From assembly GCF_007827975.1 (NCBI RefSeq), contig NZ_VITT01000012.1: a stretch of DNA of 64,000 nt. The stretch is one strand, 5' to 3'. The DNA comes from Nitrospirillum viridazoti (lineage in GTDB: Bacteria; Pseudomonadota; Alphaproteobacteria; Azospirillales; Azospirillaceae). The notes under the pieces are model-generated. The model did no database searches. It was given only the letters and a program-made list of their open reading frames with translations, and was not told where the DNA came from. Shown piece after piece: positions 34,093 to 43,266 of this stretch; the first letter of the stretch is position 1, and every line of letters starts with the position of its first letter. The translations under genes were made by a program, and so were the position numbers.

Positions 34093-36288
34093 ATGACGGC
34101 ACGGGTTACGGCCGGGCATCTTCAGGTGGCGCAGGAACTGTTCGACTTTGTCGAGAACGAGGTCCTGCCCGGCACCGGATTGTCGGTGGAGGCCTTCTGG
34201 CAGGGCGTGGATGTGCTGGCGCACGAGCTGACGCCGCTGAACCGCGACCTGCTGGCCAAGCGCGACGCCATTCAGCAGCAGATCGACGACTGGCACCGCG
34301 GCCAGAAGGGGCGGCCCTTCGACGGCGCCGCCTACCGCGCCTTCCTGTCGGCCATCGGCTACATCCAGCCCGAGGGGCCGGACTTCAGCGTCAGCACCGC
34401 CAACGTCGATGCAGAGATCGCCACCATCGCCGGCCCGCAGCTGGTGGTGCCGGTGATGAACGCCCGCTATGCCCTGAACGCGGCCAACGCCCGCTGGGGC
34501 AGCCTGTACGACGCCCTCTACGGCACCGACGCCCTGCCGGAGGATGATGGGGCGGAGCGGGGCCGGGGCTACAACCCCATCCGCGGCGCCAAGGTCATCG
34601 CCTTCGGCCGCACCTTCCTGGACCAGTCCTTCCCCCTGGCCGAGGGCTCGCACCGCGACGCCACCGGCTACGCCATCGTGGACGGCGCGCTGGCGGTGAC
34701 GCTGGAGGGTGGGGCCACCACCGGCCTGGCCGACCCCAGCCGCCTGGGCGGCTGGCGGGGCGACGCCGCCGCCCCCACGGTGATCCTGCTGTGCCGCCAC
34801 GGCCTGCATGCCGAGATCCACATCGACGCCGATCACCGCATCGGGCGCGAGGACAAGGCCCACGTGGCCGACATCGTGCTGGAATCCGCCATCACCGCCA
34901 TCATGGATTGCGAGGATTCGGTGGCCGCCGTGGACGCCGCCGACAAGGTGCTGGCCTACCGCAACTGGCTGGGCCTGATGAACGGCACCCTGACCGCCCA
35001 GTTCGAGAAGGGCGGCCAGACGGTGGACCGCCACCTGAACCCGGACCGCGTCTATACCGCCCCCGGCGGCAAGACCCTGACCCTGCCGGGCCGCAGCCTG
35101 ATGCTGGTGCGCAACGTCGGCCACCTGATGACCTCGGACGCGGTGCTGCTGGCCGACGGCAGCAACATCCCCGAGGGCATCCTGGATGCCGTCATGACCG
35201 CCACCATCGCCCTGCACGATTTGCGGCGCGAGGGCGTGGGCGACACCCCGGCCGTGCGCAACAGCCGCGCCGGCAGCGTCTATATCGTGAAGCCCAAGAT
35301 GCACGGGCCGGAGGAGGTGGCGTTCGCCAACCGCCTGTTCGGCGCGGTGGAACAGCTGCTGGGCCTGGCGCCCAACACCCTGAAGATGGGCATCATGGAT
35401 GAGGAGCGGCGCACCACCGTCAACCTCAAGGAATGCATCCGCGCCGCCCAGCACCGGGTGGTATTCATCAACACCGGCTTCCTGGACCGCACCGGCGACG
35501 AGATCCACACCTCGATGGAAGCCGGCCCCATGGTGCGCAAGAACGACATCAAGGGCACCGCCTGGATCAAGGCCTATGAGGACTGGAACGTCGACACCGG
35601 CCTGGCCTGCGGCCTGAAGGGCCGGGCGCAGATCGGCAAGGGCATGTGGGCCATGCCCGACCGGATGGCGGACATGCTGGCCACCAAGATCGCCCACCCC
35701 CAGGCCGGCGCCAACACCGCCTGGGTGCCCTCCCCCACCGCCGCGACCCTGCACGCCCTGCACTATCACACCGTGGACGTGGCCGCCCGCCAGGCCGTGC
35801 TGGCCGGCCACCGCCGCGCCAAGCTGGAGGACATCCTGACGCCGCCGCTGGCAAACGGCGCCAACTGGCCGGAGGACGAAATCCAGCAGGAACTGGACAA
35901 CAACGCCCAGGGCATCCTGGGCTATGTCGTCCGCTGGGTGGACCAAGGTGTCGGCTGTTCCAAGGTGCCGGACATCAACAACATCGGCCTGATGGAAGAC
36001 CGCGCCACCCTGCGCATCAGCAGCCAGCACATCGCCAACTGGCTGCACCACGGCATCTGCACCAAGGAACAGGTGCGGGCGACCCTGGAGCGCATGGCCG
36101 CCGTGGTCGACCAGCAGAACGCCGGCGACCCCGCCTACACCCCCATGGCCCCCCACTTCAGCCACAGCATCGCCTTCCAAGCCGCCTGCGACCTGGTGTT
36201 CGACGGCGTGCGCCAGCCCAACGGCTACACCGAGCCGGTGCTCCACCGCCGCCGGGCGGAGGCGAAAGCGCGGTTGGCGGGAGGATGA
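34093..36288 (+). CDS. glcB: Malate synthase G
   Basis: 731 residues, the normal length of the monomeric G form. It condenses glyoxylate and acetyl-CoA to malate in the glyoxylate shunt or in glycolate use. Typical stretches are VVPVMNARYALNAANARWGSLYDALYGTD, DCEDSVAAVDAADKVLAYRNWLGLMNG, GRSLMLVRNVGHLMTSDAV, TLKMGIMDEERRTTVNLKECI and FINTGFLDRTGDEIHTSMEAGPMVRK. The catalytic Arg, Glu and Asp of the TIM barrel lie in these motifs. The ATG follows GGGGAGAGG. It is 158 bases after the lactate operon, probably with its own promoter, and has a strong terminator. Confidence 0.96.
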   Translation: MTARVTAGHLQVAQELFDFVENEVLPGTGLSVEAFWQGVDVLAHELTPLNRDLLAKRDAIQQQIDDWHRGQKGRPFDGAAYRAFLSAIGYIQPEGPDFSVSTANVDAEIATIAGPQLVVPVMNARYALNAANARWGSLYDALYGTDALPEDDGAERGRGYNPIRGAKVIAFGRTFLDQSFPLAEGSHRDATGYAIVDGALAVTLEGGATTGLADPSRLGGWRGDAAAPTVILLCRHGLHAEIHIDADHRIGREDKAHVADIVLESAITAIMDCEDSVAAVDAADKVLAYRNWLGLMNGTLTAQFEKGGQTVDRHLNPDRVYTAPGGKTLTLPGRSLMLVRNVGHLMTSDAVLLADGSNIPEGILDAVMTATIALHDLRREGVGDTPAVRNSRAGSVYIVKPKMHGPEEVAFANRLFGAVEQLLGLAPNTLKMGIMDEERRTTVNLKECIRAAQHRVVFINTGFLDRTGDEIHTSMEAGPMVRKNDIKGTAWIKAYEDWNVDTGLACGLKGRAQIGKGMWAMPDRMADMLATKIAHPQAGANTAWVPSPTAATLHALHYHTVDVAARQAVLAGHRRAKLEDILTPPLANGANWPEDEIQQELDNNAQGILGYVVRWVDQGVGCSKVPDINNIGLMEDRATLRISSQHIANWLHHGICTKEQVRATLERMAAVVDQQNAGDPAYTPMAPHFSHSIAFQAACDLVFDGVRQPNGYTEPVLHRRRAEAKARLAGG

Positions 36289-36307
36289 GTTTGGGGGCAG
36301 GTTTGAA

Positions 36308-36340
36308 GGGGCGGGGGCCGAGAAGCCCCGCCCTTTTTTC
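36308..36340 (+). terminator. Terminator of malate synthase G
   Basis: GGGCGGGG and CCCCGCCC form an 8-bp stem around GCCGAGAAG, followed by TTTTTTC. It lies about 20 bases after the stop. Confidence 0.85.
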
Positions 36341-36453
36341 ATGCTTAGGGCTTGAGAGGTCTTCTGAGCAGCTGGCGACTTGCATCTCTTAAATGCCGGA
36401 GCTATCATTCTTAATATTAGCTATGTCTTTTAAAATATTCGCCAACTCAATTA

Positions 36454-36500
36454 GAGCGGGTCGCGGAAAAGCGGAATCGCTTTGCAGCGTGAATCCGCTC
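36454..36500. repeat. Long imperfect palindrome, possible intergenic repeat element
   Basis: GAGCGG (36454) pairs with CCGCTC (36500). Inside, AAAGCG-GAAT-CGCTTT forms a perfect inner hairpin. It resembles the extragenic palindromic elements dispersed in alphaproteobacterial genomes. It lies beside a second palindrome. Confidence 0.55.
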
Positions 36501-36514
36501 GTTAACCAAGCACT

Positions 36515-36554
36515 TAGAACCGAGTGCGTTTTTGATTAAACGCACTCGGTTCTA
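36515..36554. repeat. Perfect 17-bp inverted repeat
   Basis: TAGAACCGAGTGCGTTT and AAACGCACTCGGTTCTA enclose the loop TTGATT. The stem has no mismatch. It stands between two convergent genes and could act as a two-way transcription stop, but lacks a T-run outside the stem. It is more like a dispersed palindromic repeat or a mobile-element end. Confidence 0.7.
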
Positions 36555-36569
36555 GCATGGAAATAGCCG

Positions 36570-37496
36570 TCAAGCATTATTTCTCACCATATACTGAGAG
36601 AATTTCTCAACAATTCTTTTACTGCTGCCAACCAAGAAACGCTCTGATCGGGCGACCATCTCCATATTGAGATTATCGACCTGCCATTTTTCAAGTATTA
36701 CGTCACCAATCATAGAAGAGATAGGTTGTTTTTGCTTCGTGATAAGCATCGCAAGATCGGGACCGAGTACAGCTTTCCATCCCAGATCACTGTCGCCATG
36801 CTGAAACATGACCCCCGCGTCACCAATTACCAATTTAGGCCTCTTCGATCGACCGAGGTTCCATTCCATACTCAAGAGTCGATTCTTCAAATCTTCACGG
36901 CCAGATGGATCCGTAATTACATGAGAGAATGGCACATCCTGATTCCCTCCAGAAGCGAGAAATGAATCAAATATTTGTCCAAACACAGTGTCGACGTCAT
37001 GAATATTTTCATTCTTTATTATGTTAAATTCGTCTTCTGAGATTTCAATATTACCAAGCCCATTACCGTCCATAACAGAATGAAAATCGTCGATACTATT
37101 TGCAACATTTAAATATTCCTGAAATTTTATAACAAAATTAGCCGCAACAAGAGGGTAACCAACAACTGTTGCTGGATGGCGCAGTGCCATTACAGAAAAA
37201 AAATCCGCCAATTCCTCACGCAATGCCGGGCCGCGATCGCCATCATCGAGTCGCCGAAAGAGCATCGCTCCATTAGTATCAACTTTTGCCAGTTCACCAG
37301 TTTCGAGACTGACATCAGGGCCTGCTGCCGTCTGCTGGGTATAGAGGTCATATTTCGCCATCAGCACAGCAACCGAACGCTCTTCAACCTTATCGGCAAT
37401 CCAATCATATGACCAAACCATTTTCGATTTACCGCCGTGCGAGAAGCGCCGAAGCCAGAATCTCGGAATATAGTGGTGATTGCGCGGTACATTCAT
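36570..37496 (-). CDS. DUF4238 family protein
   Basis: 308 residues, no signal or membrane segment. The N-terminal signature NHHYIPRFWLRRFSH is that of DUF4238, whose function is unknown. The rest has a helical region (REELADFFSVMALRHP) and a mixed alpha/beta C-terminus. Base composition is visibly lower in GC than the flanking genes, and codon use is mixed, suggesting transfer. It lies 55 bases after the DUF2971 gene on the same strand, and the two are probably co-transcribed. Both families are common in accessory regions, so a defence or toxin role is possible but unproven. Confidence 0.8.
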   Translation of the reverse strand: MNVPRNHHYIPRFWLRRFSHGGKSKMVWSYDWIADKVEERSVAVLMAKYDLYTQQTAAGPDVSLETGELAKVDTNGAMLFRRLDDGDRGPALREELADFFSVMALRHPATVVGYPLVAANFVIKFQEYLNVANSIDDFHSVMDGNGLGNIEISEDEFNIIKNENIHDVDTVFGQIFDSFLASGGNQDVPFSHVITDPSGREDLKNRLLSMEWNLGRSKRPKLVIGDAGVMFQHGDSDLGWKAVLGPDLAMLITKQKQPISSMIGDVILEKWQVDNLNMEMVARSERFLVGSSKRIVEKFSQYMVRNNA

Positions 37497-37551
37497 AGCA
37501 GCTGAGACACCGAGCTAGAAGGAGCTACACGTCGCAAGTTGAACGGGTAGT

Positions 37552-38322
37552 TCAGTTGAAGGGAATAAGGTCGATTGCAAAGCGATTCTGATCAAGACGA
37601 GCTCGTGCAGCTTGCAGGCCAGGATGCCCTTTAATGGTCTCTGCAATCTGAATGTCAGTTACTCTTGCACCGAAATAAATCCCGCTAATGCTCGTCGCAG
37701 GAACGTCGAAACAATGAAGTAGCCGCCCGCTCCCCAAATCGATGACAGTACAGGATCCGCTATCGTTCTTACCATTACCCAATTTCAAACCACGCACACA
37801 CTTAGCGACACGGACTTCTTCCTCATAAGCCCACTCAATGGGCTTAGTTAGAAACATCCGTTGCCATTTCTCATAGTGATCAAGCGCAAATCGATGCAAG
37901 CCACCAACGGGAATGGGCGTGGTGAAGCTGGAATAATACGGTCCACTTGGCCGGTGTCGCGAATAGATGACGCTGCCGAAATGGGCTGGGATCAAGTTTG
38001 TCTCTAAATTGAGAAAACCAGCCGTAGCAGTATTGATCGCCAGTGCCACGCCACGGTGGCTGTCAGCATAATGTGACCACATTAAGGAATTTGTTATCGT
38101 ACGTGTCAGTGATAGGAAGGCCGTATTCTGTTCCCAAACCATACTCTTCCCTTGAGCACTAATACTAGCAAAAAGACCCTCAATTGGATCGCTCGTCGGG
38201 ATCGGCGCCGCGACTGGCGTGTCGAAGGGGTCGTTAAGAAAACTCGCGCGTGAGAATCCAATCCGGTTGGTAGCCAGAATAGTCTGCGCGGTCGCCAGAG
38301 ACATGTATTTATAGAGGATCAT
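37552..38322 (-). CDS. DUF2971 family protein
   Basis: 256 residues from ATG 38322. I chose this start because the family usually begins with a sequence like ILYKYMSLATAQTIL and AAGG lies just upstream. Starts at 38352 and 38421 are in frame and would add 10 or 33 residues. Family features: IGFSRASFLNDPFD, SLMWSHYADSHRGVALAI and EWAYEEEVRVAKC, and the C-terminal SGIYFGARVTD. DUF2971 has no established activity. Composition is lower in GC than the surroundings, like its partner DUF4238 gene. Confidence 0.78.
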   Translation of the reverse strand: MILYKYMSLATAQTILATNRIGFSRASFLNDPFDTPVAAPIPTSDPIEGLFASISAQGKSMVWEQNTAFLSLTRTITNSLMWSHYADSHRGVALAINTATAGFLNLETNLIPAHFGSVIYSRHRPSGPYYSSFTTPIPVGGLHRFALDHYEKWQRMFLTKPIEWAYEEEVRVAKCVRGLKLGNGKNDSGSCTVIDLGSGRLLHCFDVPATSISGIYFGARVTDIQIAETIKGHPGLQAARARLDQNRFAIDLIPFN

Positions 38323-38625
38323 AACCTTATATAACTGACCATGTGCAGACATTGGAAGCAGTGACCACGTTTCCTGCGAACTCTCATTCTCCGCCCCTGC
38401 TTTCTGCCAACCCAAGGCCAAGATCGCCTACCCCAATTATAGGCTCAGGCCGGCTCAGCTCCCATCTGAATTCGAAATCCGACAGCCCGAAAAATGGCCC
38501 AAGGCTGACCACCAACCCTCTGGCGGCAGCCACCCCCCAAACCTTGTCCCCCAGACAATCCCGCCCTTGCCCCGCCCGCCCGGCGCTCGTATCGAACCAG
38601 GAGCCCCTGTCTGCGGAGAGCCCCC

Positions 38626-39267
38626 ATGGCCGAGATCGACACCCGCCCCATGACCGTCAGCCCCGTCACCCTGACGGGGGCCGTGGTGCGGCTGGAGCCG
38701 TTGAGCCAGGATCATCTGCCGGGGCTGATCGACGTGGGGCTGGACCCGGTGCTGTGGCGCTGGGTGCCGACGCAGGTGACGACGCCCGATGAGATGCGGG
38801 CCTATGTCCACACGGCGCTGGAGGAGCGGGACCGGCATGTCAGCCTGCCCTTCGCCATCGTGCACAAGGCCAGCGGCCAGGTCATCGGCAGCACGCGCTA
38901 TGGCAACATCGACCGCGCCAACCGGCGGGTGGAGATCGGCTGGACCTGGGTGGCGCGGTCGCACCAGCGCACCGGTGCCAACACCGATGCCAAGCGCCTG
39001 CTGCTGACCCACGCCTTCGAGGTCTTGGGCGCCCACCGGGTGGAGTTGAAGACCGACGCGCTGAACCAGCAGTCCCGCGCCGCCATCGCCCGCATCGGCG
39101 CCACACAGGAAGGCATCTTCCGCGCCCACGTCGTGGTGCCGGCCCGCGTGGGGCCGGAGGGCGAGGCCCTGCCCGCCCGCCTGCGCGACAGCGTCTATTT
39201 CTCCGTCATCGCCGCCGAGTGGCCGCAGGTGAAGGAACAGCTGGCCGCCTTGGCGCGGCGGGACTGA
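38626..39267 (+). CDS. GNAT-family N-acetyltransferase (RimJ/RimL-like)
   Basis: 213 residues. The Acetyltransf_3 fold is visible: TGAVVRLEPLSQDHLPGL at the start, FAIVHKASGQVIGSTRYGNID, and RRVEIGWTWVARSHQRTGANTDAKRLLLTHAFEVLGAHRVELKTDALNQQSRAAIARIGATQEGIFRAHVV. The acetyl-CoA loop QRTGAN differs from the classical QGxGxG, as is common in this subgroup. The acceptor is unknown. The start ATG follows a weak GGAG. Confidence 0.85.
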   Translation: MAEIDTRPMTVSPVTLTGAVVRLEPLSQDHLPGLIDVGLDPVLWRWVPTQVTTPDEMRAYVHTALEERDRHVSLPFAIVHKASGQVIGSTRYGNIDRANRRVEIGWTWVARSHQRTGANTDAKRLLLTHAFEVLGAHRVELKTDALNQQSRAAIARIGATQEGIFRAHVVVPARVGPEGEALPARLRDSVYFSVIAAEWPQVKEQLAALARRD

Positions 39268-39606
39268 AGCGACAGGCCCCCCCACCATCCCCTACCGCAC
39301 CCGCGAACGCCGCCGCCCTGCAACCGATGCCAGGCTTGCGCGGACGGCCCCGTTCGCCTTAAAGCTGTGACGGCGCTCATTGCGTGAGCAGGCGCAGCAT
39401 GACAGACATGCGTTACCTATCCCGGTAATCACCGCTCGCCGGCAATTTACGCAATTGACCGGAGCGTTATTCCCCGTGCTAACTGTCGTTTGTGTGCTAT
39501 TAATATTTTGCACATCCATTGAACAGTACAATTCGGCGGCCGGCATCACCCGGTGAACAAGCCCAGCCAAGGGCCACGCCGGGGACCGATGGGGGAGTGG
39601 CTGAGG
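39268..39606. other. Gap before the peptide-locus receptor, no gene seen
   Basis: No protein-like frame was found. It contains a short inverted repeat TTACC-TATCCC-GGTAA (39413-39428) and an AT-rich patch near 39480-39540 (GTGTGCTATTAATATTTTGCACA) that may hold the promoter of the receptor gene. No Fur box like the one at 11750 is present. Confidence 0.4.
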
Positions 39607-41835
39607 ATGAAGGGTACACCCGTTAAGGCGGCATGGCGCCGCGCATTCCCCGGTTCCCTGCTGATGGGCGGCGCCCTGCTGATGGGCGGCGGCGCCGTGG
39701 CGCAGGAACAGGATAGCGGCGGCATTCCGGACATCATCGTCACCGCCCAGCGGCGCGCGCAGTCGGTACAGGATGTGGGCCTGTCCGTCTCCGTCCTGTC
39801 GGCGGGGGACCTGGCCACGCACCACGTCACCTCGGTCAACGACCTGCAGAACGTGACCCCGGGGCTGGAGGTCACCAACGCCTTCGGCGGCGGCCAGCCG
39901 CAATTCCGCATCCGGGGCGTGGGCTTCAACGACTATGCCTCGAACAACACGCCCACCGTGGGCGTCTATGTCGATGAGGTCGCCTACCCCCTGCCCATCA
40001 TGACCCAGGGCCTGGTCTATGACGTGGACCGGGTGGAGGTGCTGCGCGGGCCGCAGGGCGTGCTGTACGGCCGCAACACCACCGGCGGCGCCATCAACAT
40101 CCTGACCGCCAACCCCACGGACAGCGCCAGCGCCGGCATCACCGCCGACTATGGCAGCTATGACGCCGCCAAGATCGAAGCCTATGTCTCCGGCCCCGTC
40201 AGCGACACTGTGAAGGTGCGCCTGTCGGCCATGACGCAGCAGGGCGGCGCCTGGCAGACCAACCGCCTGACCGGCCAGGACCTGGGCAACGCCAACCGCG
40301 CCGCCGTGCGCGCCAAGATCGCCTGGGCGGCCACGCCGGACACGGACGTGACGCTGAACCTGCATTACGGCCGCGACCTGTCGGACGGCACCGGCGGCTA
40401 TCTCTTCAACCCCGTCAGCCAGCCGGGCGTGGGCACCCTGCCCGCCGACACCGACCCGTCGAAGACGGGGTGGGGCCTGTCGCCCGCCTTCGCCAAGGTC
40501 ATCGGCGCCGACCCGAATTCCAAGCCCTTCCGCAACAACACCAGCGGCGGCGCCGACCTGACGGTGCTGCACCGCTTCGAGGATGTGACGCTGACCAGCA
40601 TCACGGCGTGGGAGGCGCTGAACCGCAAGGAGTTCGACGACTGGGACGCCACCGCCTACCGCGATGCGGATGAGTATTTCAACAGCCGCGCCCAGGACGT
40701 GTCGCAGGAGGTGCGCCTGGCCTCCAGCGGGGCGGGGCGGCTGCAGTGGGTGGGCGGCCTCTATTACTCGCACGAGACATTGCGTGAGGCCTTCCTGTCC
40801 GACTTCACCGACATCTACGGCTTCATCGCCAACACCCGCTATGCCCAGACGGCGGAGTCCATCAGCGGCTTCGGCCAGGCCGACTATGCCGTCACCGACC
40901 GGGTGAAGCTAATCCTGGGCCTGCGGGAGGAGCATGAGGACCGCACGCTGCGGACCTTCCGCACCATCACCATCCCCGACACCGGCATCGGCGTGGCGGC
41001 TGACCGGGTGCCCACCGGCTTCACCCAGACCACGGGCAAGGCGGGGGTGGAGGTCAAGGTGACGGACGAGGCGCTGCTGTACGCCAACATCAGCCGGGGG
41101 GTGAAGTCCGGCGGCTTCACCGCCTACAACACCCTGGCGCTGGGCGGCCTGGCCCCTTTCGGGCCGGAGGTGCTGTGGGCCTATGAGGCGGGGGTGAAGT
41201 CCGACCTGGCCAACCACACCCTGCGCCTGAACGCCTCGGCCTATTACTACGACTATCATCACCAGCAGGTGCAGTCGGTCATCATCGACCCGGTGTTCGC
41301 CGCCATCGGCAAGATCGTGAACGCCCCCCGGTCTGAGATTTACGGGGCGGAGCTGCAGGCCGAATGGGCGCCCCGCCCCGGCCTGCTGATCACCCAGGCG
41401 CTGGGCCTGTCGCATGGCGAGTTCAAGGAATTCAACGCCGTGGACACGGCGGCCTCGCTGGCCACCTGCTATCCCTGCCGCCCCGTCTACACCAACCAGG
41501 CGGGGGAGGATCTGGGCTTCCCCCGCATCACCTACAACGGCGGCGTCAGCTATGACTGGGCCCTGCCCGGCCACAAGCTGAAGACGGAGGCCGATTACAG
41601 CTATCGCAGCAGCGAACGCTCGCTGCTGGGCAGCCGCTACAACGTCGCCGGCTATTGGCTGGTCAACGCCGCCGTGACCCTGGCGCCGGACCAGGGGCCG
41701 TGGACGGCCACGGTCTACGGCCAGAACATCCTGGACAGGCGCTACGACCTGCTGCGCAACTTTTTCACCAACGCCGACATCGCCATCCCCGGCCGGCCGG
41801 CAACCTGGGGCATCCGCCTGGGGTACCAGTACTAA
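39607..41835 (+). CDS. TonB-dependent outer-membrane receptor
   Basis: 742 residues from ATG 39607 (GGGGGAG upstream); ATG 39589 and GTG 39553 are in frame. A signal peptide ends near GGGAVAQEQ. The TonB-box region is IPDIIVTAQRRAQSVQDVGLSVSVLSAGDL. The plug has VNDLQNVTPGLEV and RVEVLRGPQGVLYGRNTTGGAINILT, and the barrel ends in the terminal aromatic GIRLGYQY. This group (IIVTAQRR, GRNTTGGAINI) takes up diverse ligands, not only iron chelates. The genes behind it encode a peptide-type ABC importer and a peptidase, so a peptide or amide ligand is suggested. About 30 bases separate it from the TPR gene, in one likely operon. Confidence 0.9.
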   Translation: MKGTPVKAAWRRAFPGSLLMGGALLMGGGAVAQEQDSGGIPDIIVTAQRRAQSVQDVGLSVSVLSAGDLATHHVTSVNDLQNVTPGLEVTNAFGGGQPQFRIRGVGFNDYASNNTPTVGVYVDEVAYPLPIMTQGLVYDVDRVEVLRGPQGVLYGRNTTGGAINILTANPTDSASAGITADYGSYDAAKIEAYVSGPVSDTVKVRLSAMTQQGGAWQTNRLTGQDLGNANRAAVRAKIAWAATPDTDVTLNLHYGRDLSDGTGGYLFNPVSQPGVGTLPADTDPSKTGWGLSPAFAKVIGADPNSKPFRNNTSGGADLTVLHRFEDVTLTSITAWEALNRKEFDDWDATAYRDADEYFNSRAQDVSQEVRLASSGAGRLQWVGGLYYSHETLREAFLSDFTDIYGFIANTRYAQTAESISGFGQADYAVTDRVKLILGLREEHEDRTLRTFRTITIPDTGIGVAADRVPTGFTQTTGKAGVEVKVTDEALLYANISRGVKSGGFTAYNTLALGGLAPFGPEVLWAYEAGVKSDLANHTLRLNASAYYYDYHHQQVQSVIIDPVFAAIGKIVNAPRSEIYGAELQAEWAPRPGLLITQALGLSHGEFKEFNAVDTAASLATCYPCRPVYTNQAGEDLGFPRITYNGGVSYDWALPGHKLKTEADYSYRSSERSLLGSRYNVAGYWLVNAAVTLAPDQGPWTATVYGQNILDRRYDLLRNFFTNADIAIPGRPATWGIRLGYQY

Positions 41836-41864
41836 GCCCCCGCAACAGCCTGGCCGAGAGCGTC

Positions 41865-43262
41865 ATGGACGAAGACTTCCTGGGCAACCCCATCACCACG
41901 GACGGCGCGCACAGCGCCGGGCTGATCGACGATTTCGTCGGCGGCCTGCTGGCCTATGAGACGCGGGCGGTGAACCTGCTGGCGGTGGCGGATGAGGCGG
42001 TGGACCTGCCCCTGGTGCAGACCTATGCCGGCATGCTGTGGATGTTCCTGGAATCCACCGACGGCCCCGGCCGCGCCGCCCCCTATGTGGCGCGCGCGCT
42101 GACGGCCGCCCGCCACGGCACGCGGCGGGAGCAGCTCAACGCCGCGATGCTGGAGGCCTGGTGGCGGGACGACATCCCGGCGGCCCTGGCCCTGGGCGAC
42201 CGGATCGCGGAGGAATTCCCCCGCGACCTGGCGGCGGTGAAGGTCCACCAGTACCTGAACTTCAACCGGGGCCAGTCGCCGGACATGGTGCGCATCGCGC
42301 TGAAGGTCCTGCCCCGGGCCGGCGACGTCGCCTATCTGCACGGCATGCTGGCCTTCGGCTATGAGCAATGCCACCTGCTGGATGAGGCGGAGGCGGCGGC
42401 CCGCCGCGCCATCACCCTGAAGCGCAAGGAACCCTGGGCCCACCACGCCCTGGCCCATGTGATGCTGACGCGGGGGGAGATCGACCAGGGGGCCGCCTTC
42501 CTGCGCGGCGTGCACGACAGCTGGACCGACCTCAACTCCTTTATGTCCACGCACCTGTGGTGGCACTACGCCCTGTTCCTGCTGAGCCAGGGACGGGCGG
42601 CGGAGGCGCTGGCCACCTATGACGCCCGGGTCTGGGGCGTGGACAAGGGCTATTCCCAGGACCAGGCGGGGGCGGTGCAGCTGCTGAGCCGCTTGGAACT
42701 GGCCGGCGTGGACGTGGGCGAGCGCTGGGCCGACCTGGCCGGCCATCTGGCCGCCCGCGCCACCGACACGGCCCAGCCCTTCCTGGCGTTGCTGTACCTC
42801 ATGGGCCTGGCGCGCGCCGGCCGGGCGGAGGCCGACACCCTGCTGGCCGCCATCCGCGCCCAGGCGGGCACGGCGCCGGACCACAGCCGCGAGACATGGG
42901 CCGACGTGGCCGTGCCGGCGGCCGAGGGCCTGGTGGCCTATCACCGGGGCGACGGACGCACGGCCGTGCGCCGCCTGGGGCCGGTGCTGCCCCGCCTGGT
43001 GGAAATCGGCGGCAGCCACGCCCAGCGCGACCTGTTCGAGCAGGTGGTGCTGGACGCCTATCTCAAGGACCGGCGCTGGGCCCCGGCGCAACAGATGCTG
43101 GAGCTGCGCCGGGCCCACGACCCCGGCGGCGTGCCCCTGAACCGCGCCCTGGCCCAGGTCTATGACGCGCTGGGCCTGCCCAGCCTGGCGCGCCAGGCGG
43201 CGGCGCGCGCCCAGGCCACGGCGGAGGCGCATCGCCATGACCCCAGCCTCCTTGTGAGCTGA
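41865..43262 (+). CDS. TPR protein of the TTC38 family
   Basis: 465 residues, soluble. The sequence PWAHHALAHVMLTRGEIDQGAAFLRGVHDSWTD...LWWHYALFLLSQGRAAEALATYD (about 190-260) is the signature of the TTC38-like family, with HHALAHV and WWHYALF motifs. Degenerate TPR helices cover the rest. The function of this family is not established. The gene lies between an outer-membrane receptor and an ABC importer (4 bases before the latter), which suggests a role in the same import pathway. The ATG at 41865 was chosen since upstream sequence belongs to the receptor gene. Confidence 0.78.
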   Translation: MDEDFLGNPITTDGAHSAGLIDDFVGGLLAYETRAVNLLAVADEAVDLPLVQTYAGMLWMFLESTDGPGRAAPYVARALTAARHGTRREQLNAAMLEAWWRDDIPAALALGDRIAEEFPRDLAAVKVHQYLNFNRGQSPDMVRIALKVLPRAGDVAYLHGMLAFGYEQCHLLDEAEAAARRAITLKRKEPWAHHALAHVMLTRGEIDQGAAFLRGVHDSWTDLNSFMSTHLWWHYALFLLSQGRAAEALATYDARVWGVDKGYSQDQAGAVQLLSRLELAGVDVGERWADLAGHLAARATDTAQPFLALLYLMGLARAGRAEADTLLAAIRAQAGTAPDHSRETWADVAVPAAEGLVAYHRGDGRTAVRRLGPVLPRLVEIGGSHAQRDLFEQVVLDAYLKDRRWAPAQQMLELRRAHDPGGVPLNRALAQVYDALGLPSLARQAAARAQATAEAHRHDPSLLVS

Positions 43263-43266
43263 GTCA

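Noticed and set aside
34078..36408. 776-residue minus-strand frame
   Set aside because: Antisense to malate synthase G; shadow frame.
36516..36553. Plain rho-independent terminator
   Set aside because: The stem is perfect but there is no T-run after it on either strand; it fits a palindromic repeat better. A real terminator lies at 36308.
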